Shown here piece by piece: positions 46,730-56,707 of a DNA stretch of 64,000 nucleotides; position 1 is the stretch's first letter, and each line of letters begins with the position of its first letter. Source of the stretch: an uncultured Chlorobiaceae bacterium (GTDB taxonomy: Bacteria; Bacteroidota; Chlorobiia; Chlorobiales; Chlorobiaceae); the NCBI GenBank assembly GCA_903994455.1, contig CAJEXI010000012.1, forward strand, positions 21,020 through 85,019, in the 5' to 3' direction. A program made the translations under genes and the position numbers. The notes below the pieces were generated by a model. It made no database searches, was not told where the DNA came from, and saw nothing but the letters and a program-made list of their open reading frames with translations.

Positions 46730-48097
46730 TTAGCCTTTTAATTTTTTTGAAATACGAGCCCGCAGAACAATTGCCGACAAGTTCAGCAGCAAAACAATTG
46801 TGACCAGAGCAAGTACCATACCATACTGGACATGGCGGATTTGAGTGGCAGCTTCATGTTCACTGGCGAGATTATAGATGTTCCATGAAAGAGCTGGTGT
46901 CGGAGAGGAAAAAACATCAGCAAGACCAATCGCCGAACCGACGCTGACCGCCGCAGTAAAGATAATAGGAGCCGTTTCACCTGCTGCCCTGCCAAGGCTT
47001 ATAACTCCTCCAGTCAGAATGCCGGGAAGCGCTGCGGGAAGAATAACGGTCGCGATGGTATTCCATTTGGTGGAACCGAGACTCAGCGATGCCTCTCTGT
47101 ACGTTTTAGGGACAGCAAGAATCGCCTCTTCAGAAGCACGAATAATGGTCGGAAGAATCATAATGGCAAGCGTCAATGCACCGGCAATCACACTTTTTGA
47201 TTCAGAAACCTTCATGGTATTGATAAAAAAAGCAAGGCCAAACATACCAAAAACAATACTCGGTACGCCGGCAAGAGTGCTATTGGCACTGCGCAGCATA
47301 CTGTTTAAAAAACCCGGCCTGGCATATTCTGTAAAATAAACCGCTGCAACAACACCGAGAGGAAAGGCAAAAAGCATCGCACCGATGGCAAGAAAAAAGG
47401 TGCCCTGAATTTCCGGCCAGATTCCTCCGAAAAAGTGCGAATCAACCGAGCTGTCGGTGATAAATCCCCAATAGAGGGTAAACTCGGGAAGAAGCATCTT
47501 CTCAAGATTTTCGTTGATGTATGGGAAGAGCCTGGAAAGAGAGGTGCCCTCAAAGCCAATGGCACGGTTTACAAAGTACTCTTTGCCCATAACATCGGGA
47601 TTGGTGTTATCCCACTTTGACTCATAGAGCAGATCATGCAACTTTTCCTCAGCCTTCTCCCATCGGGTCTGACCATATTTGAACCTTGTCAGCATCGGCT
47701 CAGGATCACCCGGCAGAGGGCCAAGCAGTGCCTGCAAAGCCGTCCGTACCTGGGAATATTTTGCCTGATATTCTGCCTTTTTTTCGGGTGCCATCGTTTC
47801 AAGTTCCGCCTCAAAACCGGTAAGCATCTCGTACACTTTGGCCCGATATCGATTTGATGAGGCAACCTCACTCGAAAGATACTGACTGTCGCCTCTGCTG
47901 AATTCAGCCTGTAACATCTTGCGATGTTCAACCGTACCGGTAAAAAATACTGCGCCAATACCATTGTAGACGATCGGCACCACAACAATCATCAGGGCCA
48001 AAGCCATGACAATGATTGAGCCGATACCAACAGCAGTAAACGACCGATCAAGTATCTTTCTGGTTCCGATATTCATAACAAGGGTTTTGGTGGACAA
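46730..48097 (-). CDS. pstA: Phosphate ABC transporter permease PstA
   Basis: The C-terminal half (about 235-450) is a normal PstA permease with six helices and the EAxxxLGxxxW-type loop (EASLSLGSTKWNTIATVILP). The 455 residues are about 150 more than usual. The extra segment lies between the first helix and the permease core (about 60-235) and is polar, probably periplasmic. Spacing of 3-6 bases to pstC and pstB shows an operon. Confidence 0.9.
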   Translation of the reverse strand: MSTKTLVMNIGTRKILDRSFTAVGIGSIIVMALALMIVVVPIVYNGIGAVFFTGTVEHRKMLQAEFSRGDSQYLSSEVASSNRYRAKVYEMLTGFEAELETMAPEKKAEYQAKYSQVRTALQALLGPLPGDPEPMLTRFKYGQTRWEKAEEKLHDLLYESKWDNTNPDVMGKEYFVNRAIGFEGTSLSRLFPYINENLEKMLLPEFTLYWGFITDSSVDSHFFGGIWPEIQGTFFLAIGAMLFAFPLGVVAAVYFTEYARPGFLNSMLRSANSTLAGVPSIVFGMFGLAFFINTMKVSESKSVIAGALTLAIMILPTIIRASEEAILAVPKTYREASLSLGSTKWNTIATVILPAALPGILTGGVISLGRAAGETAPIIFTAAVSVGSAIGLADVFSSPTPALSWNIYNLASEHEAATQIRHVQYGMVLALVTIVLLLNLSAIVLRARISKKLKG

Positions 48098-48100
48098 ATA

Positions 48101-49264
48101 TTACTGACCGGACAGAATTTTACGCTGGCGAACCACAATTCGCTCACTGACAAGATTGCTGATAAAGCTGATAATCAGAAGCAGCAGACCCATGGCAAAC
48201 AGCACATGAAAACGGGCAGATCCGGTCACTTGGTCAGCTTCGCCCATATCACCGGCAATAGTAGCCGTCAGTGTACGGATTGCTTCGAGGTAGTTGAACC
48301 AAGGCTGGGGAATATGGGAAGAGTTGCCCGAAGCCATCCAGACCACCATGGTTTCACCGAGAGCCCGCATAATACCGAGAATGACCGCCGCCAGAATGCC
48401 GCTGCTTGCTGCCGGAAGAATCGTTTTGATAATCGTCTCAGCTCTTGTGGCTCCAAGCGCATAACTGCCCTCACGAATGTCGCGCCCGACGGCCTGCAGA
48501 GCATCCTCAGAAACACTGACAATCGTCGGCAATGCCATAAAGCTCAATATAAGAGAGACATTCAGGGCGTTGGTACCGGTCAGAATCTGAATACCATTCA
48601 GCACAAAACCAACCTTGAACATCAATATCATCGAAAAGAGGCCAAGAAAAATCAACAACATCCAGTGCCGCCTTTGACGACGCTTCTCCTCCTTGATGTT
48701 CGCCGTCAAAAGATCAGCAATGACAATCACGGCAAGCAGCAAAAAGGGTGAAACGAGAATCCACCAGGCCCACATCAGCAAGGGGCCACCGTGATCCTGC
48801 ATAAGCGGAGCCAGAACAACGAGGGCAAAAAAACCGAATGCTACCGAAGGAATTGCGGCAAGCATTTCAATGACCGGTTTGGCGTACTGTCGAATCGAGA
48901 AAGGAAGAATATCACTCAGGCATATTGCGGCCGCAACCCCCATTGGGACTGCAATCATGGCAGAACCGAGCGTCACCATCAAGCTGCCGTAGATAATGGC
49001 AAGCGCTCCAAATTCACCGGGCTCATCGGCAGGATACCAGTTGGAACTGGTAAAAAATTCGCTGAATCCGCGGATCTGGAAAAACGGAATGGCATCGCGT
49101 GCCACGAAATAGAAAATAAAAAGGACAATCACGGCAACTAAAAACGCTACCGAAAAGAGCATCCCTTCGCCGGCTGTTTTTGCAACCTTCTGCAAGGTGC
49201 GTTTGCGAGCGCTTACCACAAAGGCATTCGAACGGTTACGCTCCCCTACACTCTCTTCAGCCAT
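48101..49264 (-). CDS. pstC: Phosphate ABC transporter permease PstC
   Basis: The 387-residue permease has the inner-membrane helices and the EGSYALGATRAETIIKTILP coupling loop. It pairs with PstA to form the phosphate channel. The protein is longer than enteric PstC because of a loop around LTANIKEEKRRQRRHW. The pstA gene starts three bases after the stop. Confidence 0.92.
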   Translation of the reverse strand: MAEESVGERNRSNAFVVSARKRTLQKVAKTAGEGMLFSVAFLVAVIVLFIFYFVARDAIPFFQIRGFSEFFTSSNWYPADEPGEFGALAIIYGSLMVTLGSAMIAVPMGVAAAICLSDILPFSIRQYAKPVIEMLAAIPSVAFGFFALVVLAPLMQDHGGPLLMWAWWILVSPFLLLAVIVIADLLTANIKEEKRRQRRHWMLLIFLGLFSMILMFKVGFVLNGIQILTGTNALNVSLILSFMALPTIVSVSEDALQAVGRDIREGSYALGATRAETIIKTILPAASSGILAAVILGIMRALGETMVVWMASGNSSHIPQPWFNYLEAIRTLTATIAGDMGEADQVTGSARFHVLFAMGLLLLIISFISNLVSERIVVRQRKILSGQ

Positions 49265-49411
49265 AGTCTTGAATGATTTCTTTGATCAATTACAGTTCCT
49301 TGAGCATCACGGTGACTTAATTTTTGATGCCGCTAATCTATGGGCTTTCGGGATAGAAACCAACACCGGTTATGTTACAAGTATGAAAAATTTACATAAC
49401 GAGAAAAAACA

Positions 49412-49439
49412 AAAACCGGTTCACTGGTCAACCGGTTTT
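49412..49439 (-). terminator. Hairpin between pstS and pstC
   Basis: AAAACCGGTT and AACCGGTTTT form perfect 10-bp arms around an eight-base loop, 30 bases past the pstS stop. It fits a partial terminator that leaves more pstS than downstream transcript, as expected for a binding protein needed in excess. Confidence 0.72.
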
Positions 49440-49469
49440 GTAAACAAGAGCATCTGTACAGGAAAAACC

Positions 49470-50279
49470 TTACCGGTTAACAAAACCAAGTTCACTTATG
49501 ATCGCTTTTCCTTCAACCGTGTTCGGTAAATCGATAAACTGCTTTACAGGCCCCGATGGCTGGCCGTTGGTATAAAGATAAAGAGGTCTCGTTACTTTAT
49601 AGGATCCGTTTTTCACTGTTTTAATACTTGGCAAAACCCCATTGACGGCACTAACCTTTACCGAACGATCAACAAATCCCAAGCCAAGAAAACCGATTGC
49701 AGAAGGAGTTGTACTTACTCTGGTTTTTACAGCGCCGTTACTCGACTGGGTTTCAGCACTTCCTGTGATCTGCATACTCTTGCCGGTAACCAGCTCCTTG
49801 AAGGACTCCTGAGTTCCGCTGTTGGATTCACGCTGAATAACAACAATCCGGGCATTGGCTCCACCAACCTCTTTCCAGTTGGTGATAGTGCCTCGATAGA
49901 TGCTGCTGATCTGAGCTTTTGAAAGTGAACGCACAGGGTTGCCGGGATGGACAACCATGGCAAGACCGTCAAAAGCAATAACATGCGCGACAGGATTAAC
50001 TCCTTTTTTTCTGGCCGCAGCAATCTCTGCATCTTTCATGGTGCGCGACATTGCCGCAATGGTGCATGAACCGTTAATCAGGCTTTTAGCGCCATTACCA
50101 CTGCCCGACTCGCTCACCATGACACGAACACCATATTTTTTGGTGAAATAGGTTGCCAAAGATTTAGCAACAGGCCCTACAGTTGTGGAACCGTCCAACA
50201 CAAGAGTCTTTACGTCCGCGTATGCAGTCCCCACGGCAAACGAAAGAAAGAAACCCAGCAGCAGAAGTTTTTTTATCAT
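49470..50279 (-). CDS. pstS: Phosphate-binding periplasmic protein
   Basis: The ATG at 50279 starts a signal peptide (KKLLLLGFFLSFAVGTAYA) and gives 269 residues; 14 open codons upstream are not used. Phosphate-binding loops are GSTTVGPVA, SESGSGNGAKSLI and NSGTQESF. It delivers phosphate to PstC/PstA. The promoter region is shared with the divergent csmB-type gene. Confidence 0.95.
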   Translation of the reverse strand: MIKKLLLLGFFLSFAVGTAYADVKTLVLDGSTTVGPVAKSLATYFTKKYGVRVMVSESGSGNGAKSLINGSCTIAAMSRTMKDAEIAAARKKGVNPVAHVIAFDGLAMVVHPGNPVRSLSKAQISSIYRGTITNWKEVGGANARIVVIQRESNSGTQESFKELVTGKSMQITGSAETQSSNGAVKTRVSTTPSAIGFLGLGFVDRSVKVSAVNGVLPSIKTVKNGSYKVTRPLYLYTNGQPSGPVKQFIDLPNTVEGKAIISELGFVNR

Positions 50280-50463
50280 AGATTCAGTGACAATATGTTT
50301 AATTCCCCTGAAGATAATCACCAGCGAGTTAACTTAGAAATTTCATCTGCGTCGCTCTTCCCTGTTTGAATCGACTTAACGTGTTACAATCGCAGTTTTC
50401 TGTTGGTATCTATCACTTTATTTTATAAGTTCCTTTGAACGTGGTGATTTACAGGTTTCCAGC

Positions 50464-50481
50464 TCCGCAGTTTTATGCGGA
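50464..50481 (+). promoter_or_regulatory. Leader hairpin upstream of csmB
   Basis: TCCGCA and TGCGGA pair perfectly around a GTTTTA loop and are followed by an A/T-rich run (GAATTTTTTTCC). The hairpin lies 55 bases before the csmB start. It could stabilise or attenuate the very abundant chlorosome-protein transcript. The 257-base divergent region with pstS shows no certain promoter boxes. Confidence 0.4.
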
Positions 50482-50536
50482 GAGAATTTTTTTCCAAAAC
50501 ACCCTGACTCTCTAACCTTCTAAATTAATAATAACC

Positions 50537-50761
50537 ATGGCAAACGAAACAAATGATTTCTCGGTTGCGCTTAACAACCTTTTTGATACCGCCGGTAAAC
50601 TTGCCCAGCAGCAGGTTGACCTCCTGACCACCGGGATCAAGGCTGTCACACAGATTGTCGAGCCTCTGGCCAAAACAGCAATTGATCTTGTCGGCAGTGC
50701 ATCAAACACTCTTGGACAGGTCTTGCAGAGCGCTTCATCAGCAATTGCTCCCAAAAAGTAA
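50537..50761 (+). CDS. csmB: Chlorosome envelope protein of the CsmB/CsmF family
   Basis: The 74-residue protein is amphipathic and carries the family pattern NLFDTAGKLAQQQVDLL, VEPLAKTAIDLVGSASNTLGQVLQ and an IAPKK end. These small proteins coat the chlorosome, the light-harvesting organelle of green sulfur bacteria. CsmB and the closely related CsmF cannot be fully separated by eye; CsmB is the better fit. It is monocistronic, with its own terminator. Confidence 0.85.
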   Translation: MANETNDFSVALNNLFDTAGKLAQQQVDLLTTGIKAVTQIVEPLAKTAIDLVGSASNTLGQVLQSASSAIAPKK

Positions 50762-50783
50762 GCTGCCAACGTTGAATCTCGGG

Positions 50784-50815
50784 AAGCGCCCTATGCCATC
50801 TGGCACCGGGCGCTT
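50784..50815 (+). terminator. Rho-independent terminator of csmB
   Basis: AAGCGCCC and GGGCGCTT pair, with an inner TGCCA/TGGCA stem, and are followed by a run of T. It lies 23 bases past the csmB stop. Confidence 0.88.
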
Positions 50816-50880
50816 TTTTTATGCCACAAAAGCATATCCCTTACTAATCAGAAATCACTCAAAACCAGAGAATCATCCTC

Positions 50881-51561
50881 ATGATCTGCAATGCTGTTAT
50901 CTTTGACCTGGACGGAACCCTTCTTGATACCCTCCAGGATCTTGTTAATACCCTCAATACGGTACTTGCCCAGCACGATTATCCCGTGCATACCGTTGAT
51001 GAGTGCCGTTTTCTTGTCGGACACGGAATGAGAGAACTGGTCAAAAAGGCTCTTCCTGAAGGAGTGGGCACACCGGAAACTATTGATCTTCTTTTGCCGG
51101 AATTTATGGCACACTATGCTGACAACTGGAACCTGAACTCACGCCCCTATCCTGGAATCGGTGCCATGCTCGACAGTATCACCGCACAGGGAATAAAAAT
51201 GGCTATTCTCTCGAACAAGGCTGATCACTTTACCCGCCTTTGTGCAGAATTTCTGCTCAAGGAGTGGAGGTTTGATGTTGTCATGGGCCACCATAGCGGC
51301 ATCGCACACAAACCCGATCCTGAAGGAGCTTTACTTGTCGCCCGAATGCTGGGAGAAGAGCCTTCATCAATCCTTTATGTCGGAGACAGCGGCATTGACA
51401 TGCTGACCGCAACAAGAGCAGGAATGTTCCCTCTCGGAGTGCTGTGGGGGTTCAGGCCAAAAAGCGAACTCGTTGAATTCGGAGCAAAAGCCCTGGTTCA
51501 AACTCCTGAAGAAATTATCGACAACTATTTCACCCCAAAGGAGACAAGAATTGTTCGCTGA
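50881..51561 (+). CDS. HAD-family phosphatase, phosphoglycolate-phosphatase-like
   Basis: The 226-residue protein has HAD motif I FDLDGTLLDT, motif II ILSNK, and motif IV YVGDSGIDMLTA, with a cap domain between. This matches Gph, which removes phosphate from 2-phosphoglycolate, but related HAD enzymes such as pyrophosphatase PpaX share these motifs. Confidence 0.85.
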   Translation: MICNAVIFDLDGTLLDTLQDLVNTLNTVLAQHDYPVHTVDECRFLVGHGMRELVKKALPEGVGTPETIDLLLPEFMAHYADNWNLNSRPYPGIGAMLDSITAQGIKMAILSNKADHFTRLCAEFLLKEWRFDVVMGHHSGIAHKPDPEGALLVARMLGEEPSSILYVGDSGIDMLTATRAGMFPLGVLWGFRPKSELVEFGAKALVQTPEEIIDNYFTPKETRIVR

Positions 51562-51671
51562 GACAATATTCTTCGATTATCCAGTGCCACAATATGATAT
51601 TTCTCATTATTATGGCATATACAGCTTGAACGCACGGGAATAAGGACTGTTCCATTTAACGCAAGCAACGA

Positions 51672-53228
51672 ATGCGCCCCATCCCGAAAACGATATATTT
51701 CAAAGCCGGTACTGCCGCCTCAGTGGAGTCGTTGCCCGAAAACATTCTTGATTCTTTTTCAAAAGGATGGCGGCTTCAAGCCCTTGGCTCATCGAAAGAG
51801 CGACGTGAGTTCTACGACACCTTCGAGTGGCAAGCTTTCGAAAAAGGGATTGTCATTGTTAAAAAAAAGAGAACTCTTTTTCTTGCTGACCTCAATACCC
51901 GCATTGAAACCGCCTCTCTTCCCTTCCCCGGGAACCCTCCTTTTTTTTTCTCAGACGCTCTTGCCCCATGTCAACTTAAAGAAAAGCTTGGCTCATGCAG
52001 CACAATCAGGGCATTCATGAAGCTTTGCTCTGTTGATGCCCTTATGCGTTCCTACCGGGTTCTTGACGAAAACGAAAAAACTATAGCCATTCTGACATCA
52101 GAATCCTTACGCATTGTTGAGCATCATGTTCAAGAACCCTTTACACATTTTTTTGCACTCTCTCCCTGCAGGGGATATGAAGATGAAATGGTGCGGGTTG
52201 AAAAGTCCCTCATGAATAATGACACGACTCTGGAATTCAGGGAACTTTTCAAAGTAATGATGCAGGCCGCAGGACACAGGGTTCAGAACTACTCTTCGAA
52301 AATCCGTCTCACGCTCGATCCGAATGCTCCCATTCATGAGAGCACCCAACGCCTGCTGCAATTCACTTTTTCAGTCATGCGTCAGAATGAAGCGGGTATC
52401 AAAAAAAATATTGATTCCGAGTTTCTGCACGACTATCGGGTCGCCTTGCGCCGGACCAGTTCGATTCTCAAGCAGCTCAAGGATGTTTTTGACGCAGATG
52501 AAACGGCATATTATTTCAACTTTTTCAGGGAACTCGGCAAACGAACCAATGACTTGCGCGACGCGGATGTCTCCCTGCTTCAGCAAACAACCTATTGCCA
52601 CTATCTCCCCCCTTCCCTTCAGCCATCCCTAAAGATATTTTTTGAGAACATTGCCGCATCCCGAAAACTGCTGCACAAACAATTTTGCGGTTATCTTTCA
52701 ACCGATTCCTACAAGTCATTTTGTGAAAAATGGGGAGCATACCTCAATCGCCCGTCGCATCCTGAACCAGAAAAAATACCATACGCGTCCCTTTCAACCA
52801 GGAGTGTTGCCGTAGAGACTATAAAAAAAGCATGGAAAAAAGTAATCCGTCATGGCCGTCTTGTCAGCCATGAGTCAACCGATGCAGAACTGCATGCATT
52901 GCGCATCGACTGCAAAAAGCTCCGCTATCTGCTCGAATTTTTTGCTTCGATTTTTCCTCATAAAACGATCTCCCCTGTTATCCGACAATTGAAGGAGTTG
53001 CAGGATAATCTTGGAGACTTTGTAGATTTTACCGTTCAACTTTGTTTTTTGAATGAACAGTTTGCCCTGATGCCTTCAGACAAGTTACTTGCCGCATCAA
53101 CCGGCGGCCTTATGGCTATTCTGTTTCAAAAAAAGGAGGAGGCTCGGCTCCAGTTCCACAAAATTTTCAGGTCATTTGACCAGGAGCAGACCAGTACCCT
53201 GTTTCACGACCTTTTAACGAACAATTGA
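51672..53228 (+). CDS. CHAD-domain protein
   Basis: The 518-residue protein has a C-terminal CHAD domain (about 215-515) built of histidine- and arginine-rich helices: [52 protein letters not shown] and [18 protein letters not shown] proteins bind polyphosphate. The N-terminal half (about 1-200) may be a degenerate CYTH-like barrel. The ParA-like ATPase gene follows after two bases. The phosphate-uptake operon lies just upstream. Confidence 0.85.
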   Translation: MRPIPKTIYFKAGTAASVESLPENILDSFSKGWRLQALGSSKERREFYDTFEWQAFEKGIVIVKKKRTLFLADLNTRIETASLPFPGNPPFFFSDALAPCQLKEKLGSCSTIRAFMKLCSVDALMRSYRVLDENEKTIAILTSESLRIVEHHVQEPFTHFFALSPCRGYEDEMVRVEKSLMNNDTTLEFRELFKVMMQAAGHRVQNYSSKIRLTLDPNAPIHESTQRLLQFTFSVMRQNEAGIKKNIDSEFLHDYRVALRRTSSILKQLKDVFDADETAYYFNFFRELGKRTNDLRDADVSLLQQTTYCHYLPPSLQPSLKIFFENIAASRKLLHKQFCGYLSTDSYKSFCEKWGAYLNRPSHPEPEKIPYASLSTRSVAVETIKKAWKKVIRHGRLVSHESTDAELHALRIDCKKLRYLLEFFASIFPHKTISPVIRQLKELQDNLGDFVDFTVQLCFLNEQFALMPSDKLLAASTGGLMAILFQKKEEARLQFHKIFRSFDQEQTSTLFHDLLTNN

Positions 53229-53230
53229 CC

Positions 53231-53974
53231 ATGAAAACAATTGCGTTGTACAGTATCAAAGGAGGTGTCGGAAAAACAGCCGCAGCAGTTAACCTCTCCT
53301 ACCTCTCTTCCCTGCTCTCGCCACCAGCTCTGATCTGTGACCTTGATCCACAGGGAGCAAGCTCTTACTATTTCAGGATTACTGCATCGAAAAAGTACAA
53401 CAGCGACAAATTTCTCAAGGGGAACAAAAAGATATCCCGCAATATCAAGGCAACGGATTTCGCAAATCTTGACTTGCTTCCTTCCGACTTTTCGTACAGA
53501 AATCTTGATATCGAACTTGCTGAAGAGAAAAAGCCGCAAAAAAAACTCAAAAAAAACCTTGACGAGCTGAGCGACGACTACCGTTATGTTTTTTTTGACT
53601 GCCCTCCAAACCTGACACTGCTTTCTGAAAGTGTCTTTGCTGCCTCTGACGTGATTCTTGTCCCGCTGATTCCAACAACGCTGTCGATTCGCACCTACAT
53701 TCAGTTAAAAGATTTTTTTATCGCCAATAAACTTGACCCATCAAAAATACGCCCATTTTTTAGTATGGTAGAAAAACAGAAAAAGCTCCACCGCGACATC
53801 ATCAACGAATTCGGAAACCCACCGGAATTACTCAACCAAATCATTCCCTACAATTCTGAAGTTGAAAAAATGGGCATTTACCGGGCTCCACTGAATGCCG
53901 TTCTGCCAAACGCTCCAGCATCAAAAGCCTACCGTAACCTCTGGGAGGAGCTTCGAGCGCACCTTGAGCGGTAG
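53231..53974 (+). CDS. ParA/MinD-like ATPase
   Basis: The ATG at 53231 gives 248 residues. The deviant Walker [14 protein letters not shown] is present, with DLDPQGASS as Walker A' and FFDCPPNL as Walker B. Such ATPases position DNA, organelles or protein complexes. No ParB gene is present. The coupling to a CHAD gene suggests placement of polyphosphate granules, which is an inference. Confidence 0.9.
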   Translation: MKTIALYSIKGGVGKTAAAVNLSYLSSLLSPPALICDLDPQGASSYYFRITASKKYNSDKFLKGNKKISRNIKATDFANLDLLPSDFSYRNLDIELAEEKKPQKKLKKNLDELSDDYRYVFFDCPPNLTLLSESVFAASDVILVPLIPTTLSIRTYIQLKDFFIANKLDPSKIRPFFSMVEKQKKLHRDIINEFGNPPELLNQIIPYNSEVEKMGIYRAPLNAVLPNAPASKAYRNLWEELRAHLER

Positions 53975-54417
53975 TTTCCCCGGCGTTTCTACCCTTTGAA
54001 AAGCCGGGTATAGGGTTCTTTTTTGAGGAACTTTTTTATATCTTTGTGCAGAAAGTCTTCAAACTTGTTGGTTTGTATTGAAACCTGTAACAGGAAGGTC
54101 CCGTTACCCGTTTTAACCTGGAACGTTAACCACTGAGGTTTATTATGACAACTCTGTCAGGTTAGTACTGCTCAGACACATGCTGTCGTGTTATTATCTT
54201 TATAACCTTTTGAAAATCATATTGATAACAGAAAAATGACCAAGCATAACCGGTGTAATGTATTCTTTTATTCAAGGTAACAGGTTACACGTCGAGTGTC
54301 TGAAAAGTATTAGATTTTTATAAAAATACGCATTATCGGCAAGACAGAAAACTGAACAACGCAATTATTGTTTTTTACCCTGCTACTTTCCAAAACTCTA
54401 CTCATTGATGCTCCATC
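53975..54417. other. Intergenic region
   Basis: No gene is seen. Small palindromes occur (CCTGTAACAGG near 54085, GTAACAGGTTAC near 54279), possibly regulator sites for the following gene. The region is AT-rich with no clear terminator after the ParA gene. Confidence 0.45.
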
Positions 54418-56574
54418 ATGTCATTAGATCAATTAAAACAATGGACACCAAAGTACGACAGCGGTCGTCATCAAAAAGTAAAGGTCGTTGTGCGCTTGCT
54501 GATCGGAATAGCCTTTGCTCTGCTGATGTATTTTTCTATCAATCTCGCTTTTCAATATTTTTCTGCCAACAAAAGTGTAAGCACCAAGGCCGTCAATACC
54601 GCCAGGTCTGGTGCCCGTAAAATCGATACCATGGCCAAAGGTATTGAGCGCACGGTCAGAGATATTGCTTTTGTCGCAGGAAAAAAAGAGGTTAATGAGA
54701 ACGACCTTCTTACTATTCTCACCGATAAGGGTAAGAAGATTCCGTGTCGGTATTCAATCAGCTTTTTCTCTGATTCCGAATCATCTGCAGTCTACAAAAG
54801 ACTGGTAAGTGTGGACAGCCTTAAAAGTATGGTGGATATGACGGTTTCCGAAACGTCCGATTCCAGCGGAGGATTGCCCCATTCGGAACTGGCTGGCATG
54901 ACCGACGGGTGGCAAAAAGCAGCCTGGAACAAGAGTGACAAAGCTGTTGTTCTGAACTATCAGCAGAGACTTTATACGACATCAGGTTCTGGTGAAAAAA
55001 AACTGATTGGAGCTGTTTCGGCAAAAATCTCTGTCGATGATTTTCTGAAATCGCTTGACTTTCAGACGTTGGGGCAGAATAGCTATCGTTTTCTTGTCAG
55101 TGGTGATGGAGTGATGCTTGACCATCCTGACAAAGATCTTGTTATCAGTAATTTCAAACTGCTGGAACATGCCAAAAGTACTTATACCGCAGAGAACAGC
55201 AGTGACCTGCTGCACGCATTCAAGGCTAAAGCTGGTGCCAGCATCTTTGAAAAAAGCATCATTACCGGTCAGAAAACCCTTTTCCGGGTTGAACCTGTAG
55301 CATCAACAGGATGGTTTGTAGGCATTGCCCTGATTGTCGATGAACTAACCGTGCCAAATGGCATTCTCAAACAGCAGTTGATGGAATTGCTTTCAGCATT
55401 TATATTTTTTCTGGCCCTGTTGGGAATCTATTTCATTCTTTTGTCTTCATCATCCGAAGTTTTCCATAAACGGATCAAACAATATTCATGGGTTGTCAGT
55501 TGTCTCTTTATAGCCGGTCTTGTTGGTATCCTGGCGCTCTATATCACAAAAGGAGCAAATTCTCCTTATGAAGACAACTGTATTACCACATTCTCTGAAA
55601 TTGATCAGTACAAGAAAGAGCAGACCGACAAGGCGCTGCGTACTCAATCTTCGCCACCGCAATTTATTCAGACTGGTATTACGATCAATTCTCTTTCTGT
55701 TTCCGAACCAAATGAAATGGCCGAGGTGTACGGGACGATGTGGCAACGGATTCCTTTGGGTCTGGATCCAAAAGAAGTTGGGGGCATACTGTTTCCTGAT
55801 CAGATTGAAACCAAAATGTACGAAAGTTACCGAATGGAAGAGAATGGCTTTTTGGTGATTGGATGGAGTTTCTGTACCCGGCTCCAGCAGGATTTAAAGA
55901 GTTCCCTCTACCCTTTCGACAGGTACATTGTCAAAATCAGGATGTGTCAACCCAAGAAGTTCGCATCCATTATTTTTGTTCCCGATCTTGCATCCTATAA
56001 AATCACCTCCCCGACAACCAACCCTATGGTCTGTGATGGGTTCTCCATTTCCGGCTGGAATGTTAACAACACCTATTTTAATTTTTCAGAACAACCGGAC
56101 AATATCGATTATGGACGCCGCACTCTGGTGGAGAGCCCCATTGTCAAAGACCTCGCCCTGAACATTACCATCGAGCGCGAGTGGCTCAGCAGCGTTATGT
56201 CGATGATGATTCCAATATTCATCATTATGGTCATCCTGTTTTCGGGTGTCTATATGATCACGCACGAAAACGATGCGGAATCATTCAGCTTTGATGCCAA
56301 TGAGGCAACAGCCATTGGAACAGCCTTTACCATGTTTCTGGTGGTCACCATACAGAGTGTCAGGATACAGGTGATACCGCAAGGTATTCTCTATATCGAA
56401 AAAATCTATTTCCTGATTTATTTTGCGATGTTGATTAATGTGATTTTTGTCGTCGCCATTACGAAGAAGAGCGGCTTTCTGTTTACTTACAGGCATGGAA
56501 TATTTTACAGGTATCTGTACTGGCCATTATATACCGGTTTGTTTTATATCGTTACTTTGGCCAGCTTTTATTGA
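54418..56574 (+). CDS. Membrane protein joining a Cache-like sensor to a pentameric ligand-gated-channel-like module
   Basis: The 718 residues divide into: helix 1 (23-47), an exported Cache-like domain (about 50-315, ending in TLFRVEPVASTGWFVGIALI), helix 2 (322-343), helix 3 (358-377), a second exported domain (about 380-585) and four helices (about 591-613, 630-652, 662-681, 697-717). The second domain has SLYPFDRYIVKIRM, like the YPFD strand of Cys-loop receptors, and ALNITIEREWLSSVMSMM leads into helix M1 with its proline (MMIPIF). The order beta-domain then four helices is that of pLGICs such as ELIC, GLIC and DeCLIC. Ion conduction and ligand are unknown. Confidence 0.7.
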   Translation: MSLDQLKQWTPKYDSGRHQKVKVVVRLLIGIAFALLMYFSINLAFQYFSANKSVSTKAVNTARSGARKIDTMAKGIERTVRDIAFVAGKKEVNENDLLTILTDKGKKIPCRYSISFFSDSESSAVYKRLVSVDSLKSMVDMTVSETSDSSGGLPHSELAGMTDGWQKAAWNKSDKAVVLNYQQRLYTTSGSGEKKLIGAVSAKISVDDFLKSLDFQTLGQNSYRFLVSGDGVMLDHPDKDLVISNFKLLEHAKSTYTAENSSDLLHAFKAKAGASIFEKSIITGQKTLFRVEPVASTGWFVGIALIVDELTVPNGILKQQLMELLSAFIFFLALLGIYFILLSSSSEVFHKRIKQYSWVVSCLFIAGLVGILALYITKGANSPYEDNCITTFSEIDQYKKEQTDKALRTQSSPPQFIQTGITINSLSVSEPNEMAEVYGTMWQRIPLGLDPKEVGGILFPDQIETKMYESYRMEENGFLVIGWSFCTRLQQDLKSSLYPFDRYIVKIRMCQPKKFASIIFVPDLASYKITSPTTNPMVCDGFSISGWNVNNTYFNFSEQPDNIDYGRRTLVESPIVKDLALNITIEREWLSSVMSMMIPIFIIMVILFSGVYMITHENDAESFSFDANEATAIGTAFTMFLVVTIQSVRIQVIPQGILYIEKIYFLIYFAMLINVIFVVAITKKSGFLFTYRHGIFYRYLYWPLYTGLFYIVTLASFY

Positions 56575-56707
56575 CAGGATTTTTGTGACCTCTTAACCTC
56601 TTGATTGAGAGTGTCACAACCCTCACTTGTTCCATTGTTGGGTACGAACAAATCGGCACGATGGTTGAAGGCGAAAGACATTACTCAGAAAGGAGTTATC
56701 AAATACG

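Noticed and set aside
53231..53974. Chromosome partition locus and nearby replication origin
   Set aside because: No parB, parS-like palindromes, dnaA or dnaN are present; the ATPase is coupled to a CHAD gene instead.
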